DNA from: Actinosynnema sp. ALI-1.44
Lineage (GTDB): Bacteria; Actinomycetota; Actinomycetes; Mycobacteriales; Pseudonocardiaceae
Assembly (NCBI RefSeq): GCF_001984155.1
Contig: NZ_MTQO01000053.1
Span: 434,001-498,000, forward strand
Length of the DNA stretch: 64,000 bases
Direction of reading: 5' to 3'
Shown: one piece after another, positions 17,867 through 25,659 of the stretch
How positions within the stretch are numbered: position 1 is the first letter of the stretch
Layout of the letters: each line of letters begins with the position of its first letter
Made by a program: the position numbers and the translations under genes
Notes under the pieces: generated by a model
Database searches by the model: none
Seen by the model: the letters and a program-made list of their open reading frames with translations, nothing else
What the model was told of the DNA's origin: nothing

Positions 17867-18669
17867 TCCTCGCCGTCGGACTGTGCACAGTGGACCTCGT
17901 ACAGCGGGTGGGTGTGCTGCCCGTGCCCGGCCAGAAGGTGCAGTCCGATTCGGTCGAGCTGGTCGCGGGCGGCCCGGCGGCGAACGCGGCGATCACCGTC
18001 GCCGCGCTCGGCGGACGTGTCCGGCTGGTGACTGTGCTCGGCGCGCATCCGTTGGCGGACCTGGCAAGGCGTGATCTGGAGCACTACGGCGTCGAGGTGG
18101 TCGACGTCCAGCCGGATCGCGCCGCACCGCCGACGGTCAGCGCGGTGTCGGTCCGGATCGGCGACGGCGAACGGACGGTCGTGTCCCACAACGCCGCCGG
18201 GACGACAGCCGCCGCGGCGATCGACTTGTCCGATGTGGACACCGTACTGCTCGACGGGCACCACCCGGCGCTGGCGCTCGCGGCCGCCCGTGCCGACGTC
18301 CCGGTGATCCTGGACGCGGGCAGCCGCAAGGATGTTTTCGACGAGCTGCTGCCGATGGTCGACGTGTGCGCGTGTTCGTCGGCGTTCCGGGATCCCGTCG
18401 ACTGCCCGGTCGTCACCCGCACGAACGGCCCCGGTCCCGTGCACTGGTCTGTCGGCGCCGAGAGCGGCGAAGTGCCTGTGCCACCGGTGGTAGCGAAGGA
18501 CACCTCGGGCGCGGGCGACGTCTGGCACGGTGCTTTGGCCTACGCGGTGTCGCGCCTCGGCCGGGTGCCCGATGCCGCCGATCTACCGGATCTGATCCGA
18601 TACGCCAACCGCGTCGCCGGTCAGCGGGTACAGCACGAAGGAGCGAGTTGGCGCGATGGACTTCGCTGA
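17863..18669 (+). CDS. PfkB family carbohydrate kinase
   Basis: A 268-residue ribokinase-fold sugar kinase. The N-terminal glycine motif is seen as VAGGPAANAAITVAALGG and the catalytic C-terminal signature as DTSGAGDVWHGAL, in which the last Asp is the base. It would phosphorylate the sugar brought in by the transporter, using ATP. The protein is shorter than most ribokinases (about 300), mainly in the lid. The TTG at 17863 overlaps the ATPase stop and its 3' end overlaps the next kinase gene by 14 bases, so all belong to one operon. Confidence 0.9.
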   Translation: MILAVGLCTVDLVQRVGVLPVPGQKVQSDSVELVAGGPAANAAITVAALGGRVRLVTVLGAHPLADLARRDLEHYGVEVVDVQPDRAAPPTVSAVSVRIGDGERTVVSHNAAGTTAAAAIDLSDVDTVLLDGHHPALALAAARADVPVILDAGSRKDVFDELLPMVDVCACSSAFRDPVDCPVVTRTNGPGPVHWSVGAESGEVPVPPVVAKDTSGAGDVWHGALAYAVSRLGRVPDAADLPDLIRYANRVAGQRVQHEGASWRDGLR

Positions 18670-19264
18670 ACTGGTTGGCCGGGCACGCGCGCTGGCCGCG
18701 GCGGACCGGGCTGTGCTCGGCATCTGCGGCGCGCCCGGCGCGGGCAAGTCGACGCTGGCCGCGGAGCTGGTCGAGGCACTCGGCGATCTGGCGGTTTATG
18801 TCGGTATGGACGGTTTCCACCTGGCGCAGAGCGAGTTGGCGCGGCTCGGCCGAACTGAGCGCAAGGGCGCGTTGGACACTTTCGACGGCTCCGGGTACGT
18901 GAACCTTCTGAAAAGGCTGAGAAGCCAGGGTGACGAGGTGGTGTACGCGCCGGAGTTCCGCAGGGAGATCGAGGAACCGGTCGCCTGCGCGGTTCCGGTG
19001 TTCCCGCGGACCCGGCTCGTCGTCACGGAGGGCAACTACCTGCTGGTCCCGGACAAGCCGTGGGGCGAGGTCCGCGACCTGCTGGACGAAGCCTGGTTCC
19101 TCCACCTTGACGAGGGCGAACGGCACCGCAGGCTGATCGCGAGGCACGAGGCGTTCGGCCGGAGCCCCGAACAGGCCCGTGACAGAGCGTTGGGTCCCGA
19201 TGAACGCAACGCAAGCGTGATAAACGCTACGGCAGAACGCGCTGATCTCGTGCTAAATGGGTAG
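18656..19264 (+). CDS. P-loop kinase of the FrcK / uridine-kinase-like family
   Basis: A 202-residue P-loop kinase. Walker A is GAPGAGKS at residues 25-32; VGMDGFHLAQSELARLG carries the acidic substrate-binding motif of the uridine/panthothenate-kinase-like group, and ALDTFDGSGYVNLLKRL and EGNYLL follow in the family order. In rhizobia a homologue (FrcK) is encoded with the fructose transporter and is called a sugar kinase without full proof. The gene overlaps pfkB by 14 bases. Two kinases of different folds in one sugar operon could act in sequence on one substrate, or one may act on a nucleoside or sugar phosphate. Confidence 0.85.
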   Translation: MDFAELVGRARALAAADRAVLGICGAPGAGKSTLAAELVEALGDLAVYVGMDGFHLAQSELARLGRTERKGALDTFDGSGYVNLLKRLRSQGDEVVYAPEFRREIEEPVACAVPVFPRTRLVVTEGNYLLVPDKPWGEVRDLLDEAWFLHLDEGERHRRLIARHEAFGRSPEQARDRALGPDERNASVINATAERADLVLNG

Positions 19265-19395
19265 CGAGTACATCTCGCGCTGTGGAATGTCCTATAACAG
19301 CGTGCTCACGACACCCGACTTGTAGACAGTCGTGCGGCACTATGGCGGAGCGGCCTCCCCCCGATCGCAGTGGCCGCACGAAAGGACGGACCGAG

Positions 19396-19806
19396 ATGCC
19401 CACGTTGAGCGGCGTGCATCACATCGCGCTGACCGTGACCGACGTGGATCGCAGCGTCCCCTGGTACGAGCGTGTCCTCGGGTTCAGCGTTGTCGGATCC
19501 CAGGACGAGGACGCGCTCGGCGTGCGCAAGGTGTTCCTGCGCGGCCCGGGCGACGGTTTCGCGCTCACCCTCATCCAGCACCCGTACGCGGCGGGCAGCG
19601 TCTTCGACGAGAAGAAGCCCGGTCTGGACCACCTGTCGTTCTCGGTGCCGGACGAGGGCTGCCTGGCCGAGTGGACCGACCGGCTCGACGAGCACGGCGT
19701 GATGTACTCGCCGATCACCGAGGAGCACAGCGCCCCCGGCACGTCGGTGATCGCGCTGCGCGACCCGGACGGCATCCAGCTGGTGCTCTGGGCGGAGAAG
19801 CCCTAG
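19396..19806 (+). CDS. VOC (glyoxalase/extradiol dioxygenase fold) family protein
   Basis: A 136-residue metal-binding VOC-superfamily protein with two beta-alpha-beta-beta-beta modules. The first module begins SGVHHIALTVTDVDRSVPWYERVLGF with the metal His, and the second begins LDHLSFSVPD with a second His; the C-terminal strand ends DPDGIQLVLW, a common VOC ending. The substrate could be a glyoxal adduct, a drug or a small aromatic compound. AAAGGACGG precedes the ATG. A hairpin follows the stop at 19817. Confidence 0.88.
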   Translation: MPTLSGVHHIALTVTDVDRSVPWYERVLGFSVVGSQDEDALGVRKVFLRGPGDGFALTLIQHPYAAGSVFDEKKPGLDHLSFSVPDEGCLAEWTDRLDEHGVMYSPITEEHSAPGTSVIALRDPDGIQLVLWAEKP

Positions 19807-19816
19807 CCGGGAAGCC

Positions 19817-19837
19817 CGGCAGCACCCCTGGCTGCCG
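19817..19837 (+). terminator. Hairpin after the VOC gene
   Basis: CGGCAGC and GCTGCCG form a 7-bp stem around a seven-base loop, 11 bases after the stop. There is no T-run. Confidence 0.4.
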
Positions 19838-19921
19838 CTGAGAGCCACGAACAGCTCCCCGGCGGAAGCGGAATGCCCCCACGGCCCGTACGCCGCTCAG
19901 ATCGAGCCGTGGACAGAAGGC

Positions 19922-20866
19922 CTATGCGGCGACGATCTCGTCAGCGACTTCGCGGACGAACTCGCCGATCTGCCGCAGCGCGGTGTTGGCCTCGGGCAGC
20001 CACGGTGCGAACCAGTGGAAGACGTGCACCTGACCGGGCCAGATCCGCAGGTCGCAGTACGCGCCGGAGCGCCGCAACGACTCGGCCATCCGCTCGGAGT
20101 CGCCCCGCAGGCATTCGGTGTCGCCGACGTGGATCAGCACCGGCGGCCAGCCGCGCTTGCGCACCTTCAGCACGTCCAGCCTGCGGTTGGTCAGCACGCT
20201 CTCCCCGGCGTACGCCGTGCCGCACCAGATCGCGTAGTCCGGCGGTACGAACGGATCCCGCAGCGCCTTGTCGCGGGACGCCAGCTCGGCACCGGTCAGG
20301 TCGAGGAACGGCGACAGCATGACCGCCGAGCTCGGCATCGGCAGCTTCTCGTCGGCGATGTCGGCGAGCAGGCACGCGGTCAGGTGCCCACCGGCCGAGT
20401 CGCCGCCGACGACGATCTGCGACGGCTGGTAGCCATCGCTCAACAGCCAGCGGTACGCCGACAGCGCGTCCTCGGCCGCCGCGGGGAACGGGTGCTCCGG
20501 CGCCAACCGGTAGTCCAGCACCAGCACCGGCAGCTCGGCCGACGCGGAGATCCGCGCCGCCAGTTGGCGGTGCGTCCTCGGTGACCCGCACACGAACCCG
20601 CCGCCGTGCAGGTACAGCATGATCCGGCCGGAGTCCCTGGCTTCCCTGGCGGTCACGAGCTGGCCGGGCACGCCACCGGCGGTGACGGGCTTGACCTTGG
20701 TGCCACGGGGCAACGGAGTCCGGCCCAGCGCGTCGAAGGCCTCACGCACGATTCGCAGCGGAGTCGAACCGGGGCGGACCACGCCGCCGAACACGCGCAG
20801 GCCACGCATCATGGCCAGTGCGAGCACCCGGCTCGCCATGCTGGGGGTAGCAGGTAGCTCAACCAT
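19922..20866 (-). CDS. Alpha/beta hydrolase, hormone-sensitive lipase (family IV) esterase
   Basis: A 314-residue alpha/beta hydrolase of the hormone-sensitive-lipase class, which cleaves short or medium acyl esters. LYLHGGGFVCGS supplies the oxyanion-hole HGGG motif, VVGGDSAGGHL the nucleophile Ser in GDSAG, and the Asp and His of the triad are expected in HVGDTECLRGD and GQVHVFHWF near the C-terminus. No signal peptide is seen, so it acts inside the cell. ATG 20866 follows GGGGAGG at seven bases; ten upstream in-frame residues are not likely to be translated. It diverges from the GlcD-like gene. Confidence 0.9.
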   Translation of the reverse strand: MVELPATPSMASRVLALAMMRGLRVFGGVVRPGSTPLRIVREAFDALGRTPLPRGTKVKPVTAGGVPGQLVTAREARDSGRIMLYLHGGGFVCGSPRTHRQLAARISASAELPVLVLDYRLAPEHPFPAAAEDALSAYRWLLSDGYQPSQIVVGGDSAGGHLTACLLADIADEKLPMPSSAVMLSPFLDLTGAELASRDKALRDPFVPPDYAIWCGTAYAGESVLTNRRLDVLKVRKRGWPPVLIHVGDTECLRGDSERMAESLRRSGAYCDLRIWPGQVHVFHWFAPWLPEANTALRQIGEFVREVADEIVAA

Positions 20867-20984
20867 GGCGATGCCTCCCCGACGCCGCGTCGACTGTGAC
20901 GTGACACCAATCACTGTAGATCACCGGGCACCTGGTTCGCTGCCCTGGAGAAAGACTTGTTACAGGGATGCCCTCACCTGGCGT

Positions 20985-20990
20985 TACGGT
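20985..20990 (+). promoter_or_regulatory. -10 box TACGGT of a leaderless promoter
   Basis: TACGGT ends six bases before ATG 20997; there is no ribosome site. Confidence 0.6.
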
Positions 20991-20996
20991 AAACCC

Positions 20997-22370
20997 ATGA
21001 CGTTGGCAGAGCGGCTGAGGACGGCGCTGGGGGCGGACGCGGTCATCACGGATCCGGACGTGACCAGCAGCTACGAGCGCGACATGATGCCGTTGGCGCC
21101 CAACGGGTCGCCGCAGGCGGTCGTCCTCCCGTCGACCACTGCCGATGTCCAGGCCGTCGTGCGCATCTGCGCCGAACTGGGTGTGCCGATCGTCCCGCGC
21201 GGCGCGGGCAGCGGCCTTACCGGTGCTGCCAACGCGATCGAAGGCTGCGTCATGCTCGTCACCTCGCGGATGAAGGAGATCCTGGAGGTCGACGCGGACA
21301 ACCGGCTCGCTGTCGTGCAACCCGGTGTGGTCAACCTCGATTTCCGCAACGCGGTCGAGAAACACGGCCTGTTCTACCCACCGGATCCGTCCAGCTACGA
21401 CTGGTGCACGATCGGCGGCAACATCTCCACCAACGCGGGCGGCCTGTGCTGCGTCAAGTACGGCGTCACCACGGATTCGGTGCTGGGACTGGAAGTCGTG
21501 CTCGCCGACGGCGAGGTGCTGCGGACGGGCCGCCGGACGGTCAAGGGTGTCGCGGGTTACGACCTGACGAAGCTGTTCATCGGCAGTGAGGGAACTCTCG
21601 GCGTCGTCACCGAGATCACGGTCGCGTTGCGCCCCTTGCCACAGGCGCCCGGAACCACGATCGCGACGTTCCCGACCATCGAGGCAGCGGGCGTCGCCGT
21701 GTCCCGGATCGTGCGCGAAGGCCTTGTGCCGTCACTGATGGAGATCATGGACGCCACGTCGATCAAGGCGGCCGAGGACTACCTGAAGACGGAACTGGGC
21801 GCGGCCCAGGGATGCGCGGCGCTGCTGCTGTGCCAGTCGGACGCCGGTGGCGAGGCGGCGCGGCGCGAACTCGAAGTGATCGAACAGGTCTGCCACGCGG
21901 CCGGTGCGGATCTGGCGTACACGACCCACGATCTGGCCGAGGGGCAGATGCTCCTGCAGGCGCGGCGCGTGGTGCTGACCGCGTTGGAGCTCTACGGCAC
22001 CTGGCTGACCGACGACGTGTGCGTGCCGCGGACCAGGATCGCGGAGCTGATGACCGGCTGCGAGCGGATCAGTCAGGAGTGCGGTCTGCGGATCGCGGTC
22101 GTCGGCCACGCGGGCGACGGCAACATGCACCCGACGATCGTGTACGACGCCTCATCGGAGGATGAATTCGCCCGCGCCCGCAAGGCTTTCGACGACATCC
22201 TGGACGTCGGCCTGAGCCTGGGCGGCACGGTCACCGGCGAGCACGGCGTCGGGCGGATCAAGAAGGACTGGCTGGAGCGTGAGATCGGCCCGGTGGGCAT
22301 GCGCGTCCACCGGGCCGTCAAAGCCGCTCTCGACCCCGGGAACCTCTTCAACCCGGGTTCGATGTTCTAG
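20997..22370 (+). CDS. FAD-linked oxidase (glycolate oxidase GlcD / D-lactate dehydrogenase family)
   Basis: A 457-residue PCMH-type flavoprotein that oxidises a 2-hydroxy acid such as glycolate or D-lactate. The FAD-binding domain (about 35-215) has VPIVPRGAGSGLTGAANAI and IGGNISTNAGGLCCVKYG; the substrate domain ends in VVGHAGDGNMHPTIVYD with the conserved His residues and VTGEHGVGRIKKDWLERE, then the DPGNLFNPG ending. No GlcE/GlcF partners are adjacent, so it may work alone with a quinone or other acceptor. The ATG fits a leaderless promoter. Its TAG stop overlaps that of the convergent dedA gene in one CTAG. Confidence 0.92.
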   Translation: MTLAERLRTALGADAVITDPDVTSSYERDMMPLAPNGSPQAVVLPSTTADVQAVVRICAELGVPIVPRGAGSGLTGAANAIEGCVMLVTSRMKEILEVDADNRLAVVQPGVVNLDFRNAVEKHGLFYPPDPSSYDWCTIGGNISTNAGGLCCVKYGVTTDSVLGLEVVLADGEVLRTGRRTVKGVAGYDLTKLFIGSEGTLGVVTEITVALRPLPQAPGTTIATFPTIEAAGVAVSRIVREGLVPSLMEIMDATSIKAAEDYLKTELGAAQGCAALLLCQSDAGGEAARRELEVIEQVCHAAGADLAYTTHDLAEGQMLLQARRVVLTALELYGTWLTDDVCVPRTRIAELMTGCERISQECGLRIAVVGHAGDGNMHPTIVYDASSEDEFARARKAFDDILDVGLSLGGTVTGEHGVGRIKKDWLEREIGPVGMRVHRAVKAALDPGNLFNPGSMF

Positions 22371-23059
22371 TGCTCGATCTTGGGCAGCACCTGGGTCTGC
22401 GCGCTCGCGCTGGCCGTGGCGTGCTTCTTCTCCTTACGCGCCTTGACCACCTCGATGATGATCGGCACCACCGAGAGCAGCACGATCAGGATGATCGCCA
22501 TCTCGATGTTGTTCTTCACGAAGTTGAACTCACCGAGGAGACTGCCGAGTACGGTCAGCCCGGCCGCCCACAGGACAGCGCCGACGGCCGAGTAGGTGAA
22601 GAACTTCTTCTGGTCCATCTTGCCGACGCCCGCGATCGCGGTGATGAACGTGCGGACGATGGGGACGAATCGGGCGAGGATGATGGCACGTGCGCCGTAC
22701 TTGTCGAAGAACTCGTGCGTCTTGGTCACGTACTCCTGCTTGAACAGCCTGGAGTCCGGTTTGTTGAACAACTTCGGGCCCACCCAGCGGCCGATGTAGT
22801 AGCCGGTCACGTTGCCGACGAACGCACATACGGCGACCAACGTGCACACCAGCCACAGCGGGTGGCGAATGGTGCCCTGTGCGACGAACAGCCCGGCCAC
22901 GAACAGCAACGAGTCGCCGGGTAGGAAGAAGCCCACCAGCAGCCCGCATTCGGCGAAGATGACCAGGCAGAGGCCGACGAGTACGAACCCGCCCAGCCCC
23001 TCGAGCAGCCCTTGGGCGCTCAGCCAGCTAGGCAGGAGCGACATGGTGTTGGTGGTCAC
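22367..23059 (-). CDS. DedA family membrane protein
   Basis: A 230-residue DedA/SNARE-associated family protein, probably a lipid-carrier or phospholipid flippase-like transporter. About five hydrophobic helices are visible, with the family motifs FFLPGDSLLFVAG and the membrane-entering GKMDQKKFFTYSAVGAVLWA, preceded by ARFVPIVRTFITAIAG (the conserved R-x-x-P-x-x-R). The tail is basic (KARKEKKH). GTG at 23059 fits the leaderless -10 at 23068; a TTG at 23065 is the alternative. It converges on and shares its stop bases with the GlcD-like gene. Confidence 0.9.
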   Translation of the reverse strand: MTTNTMSLLPSWLSAQGLLEGLGGFVLVGLCLVIFAECGLLVGFFLPGDSLLFVAGLFVAQGTIRHPLWLVCTLVAVCAFVGNVTGYYIGRWVGPKLFNKPDSRLFKQEYVTKTHEFFDKYGARAIILARFVPIVRTFITAIAGVGKMDQKKFFTYSAVGAVLWAAGLTVLGSLLGEFNFVKNNIEMAIILIVLLSVVPIIIEVVKARKEKKHATASASAQTQVLPKIEH

Positions 23060-23067
23060 GGGCAAAC

Positions 23068-23073
23068 ACGGTA
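23068..23073 (-). promoter_or_regulatory. -10 box TACCGT of a leaderless promoter (dedA)
   Basis: On the minus strand TACCGT ends eight bases before the GTG at 23059. Confidence 0.5.
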
Positions 23074-23084
23074 CCGGGGGATAC

Positions 23085-23378
23085 TTAGAGAACGGTGAGC
23101 AGTCCCATCACAGCGCCGCACGCGAGCCCCAGCGCGACCGCGACGAGCAGCACTGACCAGCCGCTCAGCTCGCGCCGAGGCAGCGGCTCGGGGAACGGCT
23201 CCATGAACGCGTCCGGGTCCTCGTCGTCGGGCATGGCCTGGGTCTGCAGCCGTGCGGCCAGCCCCAGGTCGTCGCCGGAAAGCAGGCCGAAGCCGGGCGT
23301 CGCGGGCGGACCGGTCTGGACGGCCTGTGCGCGCAGCGCCTCGGAAAGCAGGAGCTCCGGGTCCTTGTCCTTGGCCAC
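23085..23378 (-). CDS. Hypothetical tail-anchored small protein
   Basis: A 97-residue protein I do not recognise. The first 70 residues are polar, acidic in places (DDEDPDAFMEPFPEPLPRRE) and probably partly disordered; one hydrophobic helix occupies the last 22 residues (VLLVAVALGLACGAVMGLL), so it would be tail-anchored with the soluble part in the cytoplasm. GTG 23378 lies seven bases after a TAGGTT -10 box, so a leaderless start is preferred over an in-frame TTG nine bases upstream. The same box starts with the stop codon of nagA. Confidence 0.65.
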   Translation of the reverse strand: MAKDKDPELLLSEALRAQAVQTGPPATPGFGLLSGDDLGLAARLQTQAMPDDEDPDAFMEPFPEPLPRRELSGWSVLLVAVALGLACGAVMGLLTVL

Positions 23379-23385
23379 GAGGGCC

Positions 23386-23391
23386 AACCTA
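23386..23391 (-). promoter_or_regulatory. -10 box TAGGTT, overlapping the nagA stop codon
   Basis: TAGGTT on the minus strand ends seven bases before GTG 23378; its TAG is the stop codon of nagA. Confidence 0.55.
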
Positions 23392-24531
23392 CTTGACCCA
23401 CTCCCCGCGGGCCATCACACCGGTCGGCCGCAGGTCGGCGTCGAGCAGGACGAAGTCCGCCGCGAGCCCCACGGTCAGCGACCCGGTCTCCTCGGTCAGG
23501 CCGAGCAACGCGGCCGGTCGCGTCGAACAGGCCGTGACCGCCTCGCGGATGGTCAGCCCGCAGCCGGTGACCAGGTTGCGGAAGGCCGCGTCCATGGTGA
23601 GCGTGCTGCCCGCCAGCGACCCGCCACCGGCGATCCTCGGCACGCCGTCGACCACCGTGACCTCGAGCCCGCCCACGTCGTACACGCCGTCGCCGACACC
23701 GGCGGCCGCGATCGCGTCCGTGATCAGCACGGTCCGGCCGGGCCCGGCGTGCCGGGCGGCCAGCCGCACGACCGTGGGGTGGACGTGCACCAGGTCCACG
23801 ATCAGCTCGACCGTGATCCTCGGGTCGGTCATCAGCGCGCCGATCGGTCCCGGCTCCCTGTGGTGCAGCGGCCGCATGCCGTTGAACAGGTGCGTGGCCA
23901 CGGTCGCGCCCGCGTCGATCGCGGGCAGCACGGTCGCCTCGGTCGCGTCGGTGTGGCCGATGGCGGCGATCACGCCGTTGTCGACCAGCGTGTGGATCGC
24001 GTTGACCGCGCCTTCGAGCTCGGGCGCGATGGTGATCATGCTGACCGAGCCGTCACCCGCGGCGAGCAGCTTGCGGATCGACGACGGCTCAGGCGGGCAC
24101 AGGATGGCCGGGTCGTGCGCGCCGCAGCGGGCCGCGGACAGGAACGGGCCCTCCAGGTGGATCCCCGCGATCAGCCCGTCCTTGACCAGTTCGGCCAGCG
24201 CGGCGACCTGGTTGACCAACTCGGGAACCGGCCGTGAGACCAGGGAGGCGAGCATGGTCGTCGTGCCGTGCCTGCGGTGGGCCTCGACAGCTGTGCCGAT
24301 GCGCAGCGGGTCGGTGTCCGTGAAGGCCTCGCCGCCGCCGCCGTGGCAGTGGATGTCGACGAAACCAGGCACGACCCACGCGCCTGCCGCGTCCATGACC
24401 TGGACGCCGGACTGCTCGGGCACGCCCGAGCCGATGGCGGTGATGGTGCCGTTCTCGACTTCCAGCCACCCGTGATCGAGGACACCGTCGGGCGTCACAA
24501 CCTTGGCCCCGCTGATCACCAGGTGCGTCAT
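23389..24531 (-). CDS. nagA: N-acetylglucosamine-6-phosphate deacetylase
   Basis: NagA removes acetate from N-acetylglucosamine 6-phosphate, feeding chitin or cell-wall amino sugars into glycolysis or wall synthesis. The 380-residue amidohydrolase shows the metal-site residues in order: VDIHCHGGGGEAF, GIHLEGPFLS (metal Glu), IGHTDA (His), ATHLFNGM (His) and the catalytic Asp in VLITDAIAA. The ATG at 24531 fits the family start (MTHLVISGAKVVTPDG). A DasR-like dre site lies 30 bases upstream, so GntR-family control by glucosamine 6-phosphate is likely. nagB is not in the window. Confidence 0.95.
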   Translation of the reverse strand: MTHLVISGAKVVTPDGVLDHGWLEVENGTITAIGSGVPEQSGVQVMDAAGAWVVPGFVDIHCHGGGGEAFTDTDPLRIGTAVEAHRRHGTTTMLASLVSRPVPELVNQVAALAELVKDGLIAGIHLEGPFLSAARCGAHDPAILCPPEPSSIRKLLAAGDGSVSMITIAPELEGAVNAIHTLVDNGVIAAIGHTDATEATVLPAIDAGATVATHLFNGMRPLHHREPGPIGALMTDPRITVELIVDLVHVHPTVVRLAARHAGPGRTVLITDAIAAAGVGDGVYDVGGLEVTVVDGVPRIAGGGSLAGSTLTMDAAFRNLVTGCGLTIREAVTACSTRPAALLGLTEETGSLTVGLAADFVLLDADLRPTGVMARGEWVK

Positions 24532-24560
24532 GGTGACGATGATGGGACATGAACCCGTGA

Positions 24561-24574
24561 TTGGTCTATACCAA
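24561..24574. promoter_or_regulatory. DasR/NagR-type dre operator upstream of nagA
   Basis: TTGGTCTATACCAA is a palindrome with TTGGT/ACCAA arms. It differs by one base from the core TGGTCTAGACCA of the DasR-responsive element and lies 30 bases before the nagA start. On the minus strand TATAGA inside it could serve as the -10 box. Confidence 0.75.
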
Positions 24575-24576
24575 CA

Positions 24577-24593
24577 GGCGAGTGTCACTCGCC
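24577..24593. terminator. Perfect 17-bp palindrome between the ECF sigma gene and nagA
   Basis: GGCGAGTGTCACTCGCC has eight-base arms around one T. As RNA it gives a 6-bp stem with a five-base loop, 42 bases after the sigma-factor stop, so it may end that transcript. It could equally be a second operator beside the dre site. Confidence 0.4.
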
Positions 24594-24634
24594 CGCATGA
24601 GTACGGACGTCTTTGTTATGGCCCCAAACGGCCG

Positions 24635-25282
24635 CTAGGCGGGGCCAGCCATGATTTTCTGCAACGCGTCCAGCGCGCGCGATGCCGTGGACTTGACCGT
24701 GCCCTTGGAGATGCCCGCGGCCTCGGCGATCTCGGCTTCGGACAAACCGCCGTAATAACGCAGAACGAGCACCTCGCGCTGCCGTGGCGGCAGCTGCGAC
24801 AGCGCCTGCACCACGGCCTGGTGCTCGGCCGTGAGCATGGCGAGGCTCTCGGCGGACCGCGCGTTCACCGCGTGCGGCGGCGTGTAGTCACGTGCGGTCT
24901 TGCGACGGCGCAACACGCTGCGCGAGCCGTTCACCACGGCCGTCCGCAGGTAGCCCACCGCAGCCGCGCCGTCACGCAGGTTGGACCAATGCCGGTGCAG
25001 GCCCGTGAACGCCTCCTGCACCACGTCCTCGGCCGTCGCGGGCTCGTCGACCAGCAGCAGGGCCAGCCGGACCAGCCGCATCCGGTGCATGCGGTACAGG
25101 TCTTCCAGCGTCAGCCGGGCCGGTGCCTCGGCGATGCTGCCGCCGTCGAGCGCGCGCAGGCGGGTGAGCGTGGTCTCCACGCTGCGCTCCGCGTTGTTCT
25201 CCGGGCCTGGCCACGTCGGTGTGCCGCCCTGGAACTGCTGCGACGGCTGGTTGCCGCCGAAAGTGCCGCCATGACCTGTCAC
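24635..25282 (-). CDS. ECF sigma factor, SigE family
   Basis: A 215-residue group 4 sigma factor. Region 2 is about residues 55-120 (LYRMHRMRLVRLALLLVDEPATAEDVVQEAF, the -10 recognition and core-binding part) and region 4 about 150-205 (LPPRQREVLVLRYYGGLSEAEIAEAAGISKGTVKSTASRAL, the -35 helix-turn-helix). A polar N-terminal extension of about 45 residues, rich in Gly/Gln/Pro, is unusual for the family. No anti-sigma gene is next to it. GTG 25282 follows a leaderless TACGCT box; an in-frame start 33 bases upstream is less likely. Confidence 0.9.
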   Translation of the reverse strand: MTGHGGTFGGNQPSQQFQGGTPTWPGPENNAERSVETTLTRLRALDGGSIAEAPARLTLEDLYRMHRMRLVRLALLLVDEPATAEDVVQEAFTGLHRHWSNLRDGAAAVGYLRTAVVNGSRSVLRRRKTARDYTPPHAVNARSAESLAMLTAEHQAVVQALSQLPPRQREVLVLRYYGGLSEAEIAEAAGISKGTVKSTASRALDALQKIMAGPA

Positions 25283-25288
25283 GCTGTG

Positions 25289-25294
25289 AGCGTA
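25289..25294 (-). promoter_or_regulatory. -10 box TACGCT of a leaderless promoter (ECF sigma gene)
   Basis: On the minus strand TACGCT ends six bases before GTG 25282. Confidence 0.55.
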
Positions 25295-25350
25295 TCGGTC
25301 GACCGGCTTGACCACAGCGTCCGATCATCAACAACGTCCGGGCAGGCCAC

Positions 25351-25356
25351 TACCAT
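25351..25356 (+). promoter_or_regulatory. -10 box TACCAT of a leaderless promoter
   Basis: TACCAT ends seven bases before ATG 25364; no ribosome site. Confidence 0.55.
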
Positions 25357-25363
25357 CGGCGCC

Positions 25364-25651
25364 ATGGCCTGGTTCACCGCTGACGTCACGTACACAACCG
25401 ACCGCGACAAGCTGGCCGCCGTGCGCCCCGCGCACCGCGACTACCTGCGGGAACTCGTCGACCAGGGCATCGTGGTCGCGGGTGGGCCGTGGGCCGACGA
25501 CCTGGGCGGCTTCGTGGTCTACCAGGTCGAGGACCGAGCCCAACTGGACAAGGTCCTCGCCGACGACCCGTACACGACCGAAGGCGTCGTGGCCGAGCGC
25601 GCGGTCCGGGAGTGGAAGATCACCCTCGGCTCCTGGCTGCCGCAGTCCTAG
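25364..25651 (+). CDS. YCII-related (YciI-like) protein
   Basis: A 95-residue protein with the ferredoxin-like YCII fold. The family pattern is visible: RPAHRDYLRELVDQGIVVAGGPWADDLGGFVVYQVED, with the conserved His of the proposed active site in AHRDYL and a buried Asp in the next loop, then DDPYTTEGVVAERAVREWKI. Members are dimers of uncertain function; some cleave chlorinated aromatics. It is divergent from the ECF sigma gene and convergent with the PPOX gene. The ATG fits a leaderless promoter. Confidence 0.88.
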   Translation: MAWFTADVTYTTDRDKLAAVRPAHRDYLRELVDQGIVVAGGPWADDLGGFVVYQVEDRAQLDKVLADDPYTTEGVVAERAVREWKITLGSWLPQS

Positions 25652-25659
25652 TCCTGGTC

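Noticed and set aside
20619-20996. An upstream extension of the GlcD-like gene
   Set aside because: It overlaps the divergent esterase gene; the leaderless ATG 20997 gives the normal family length.
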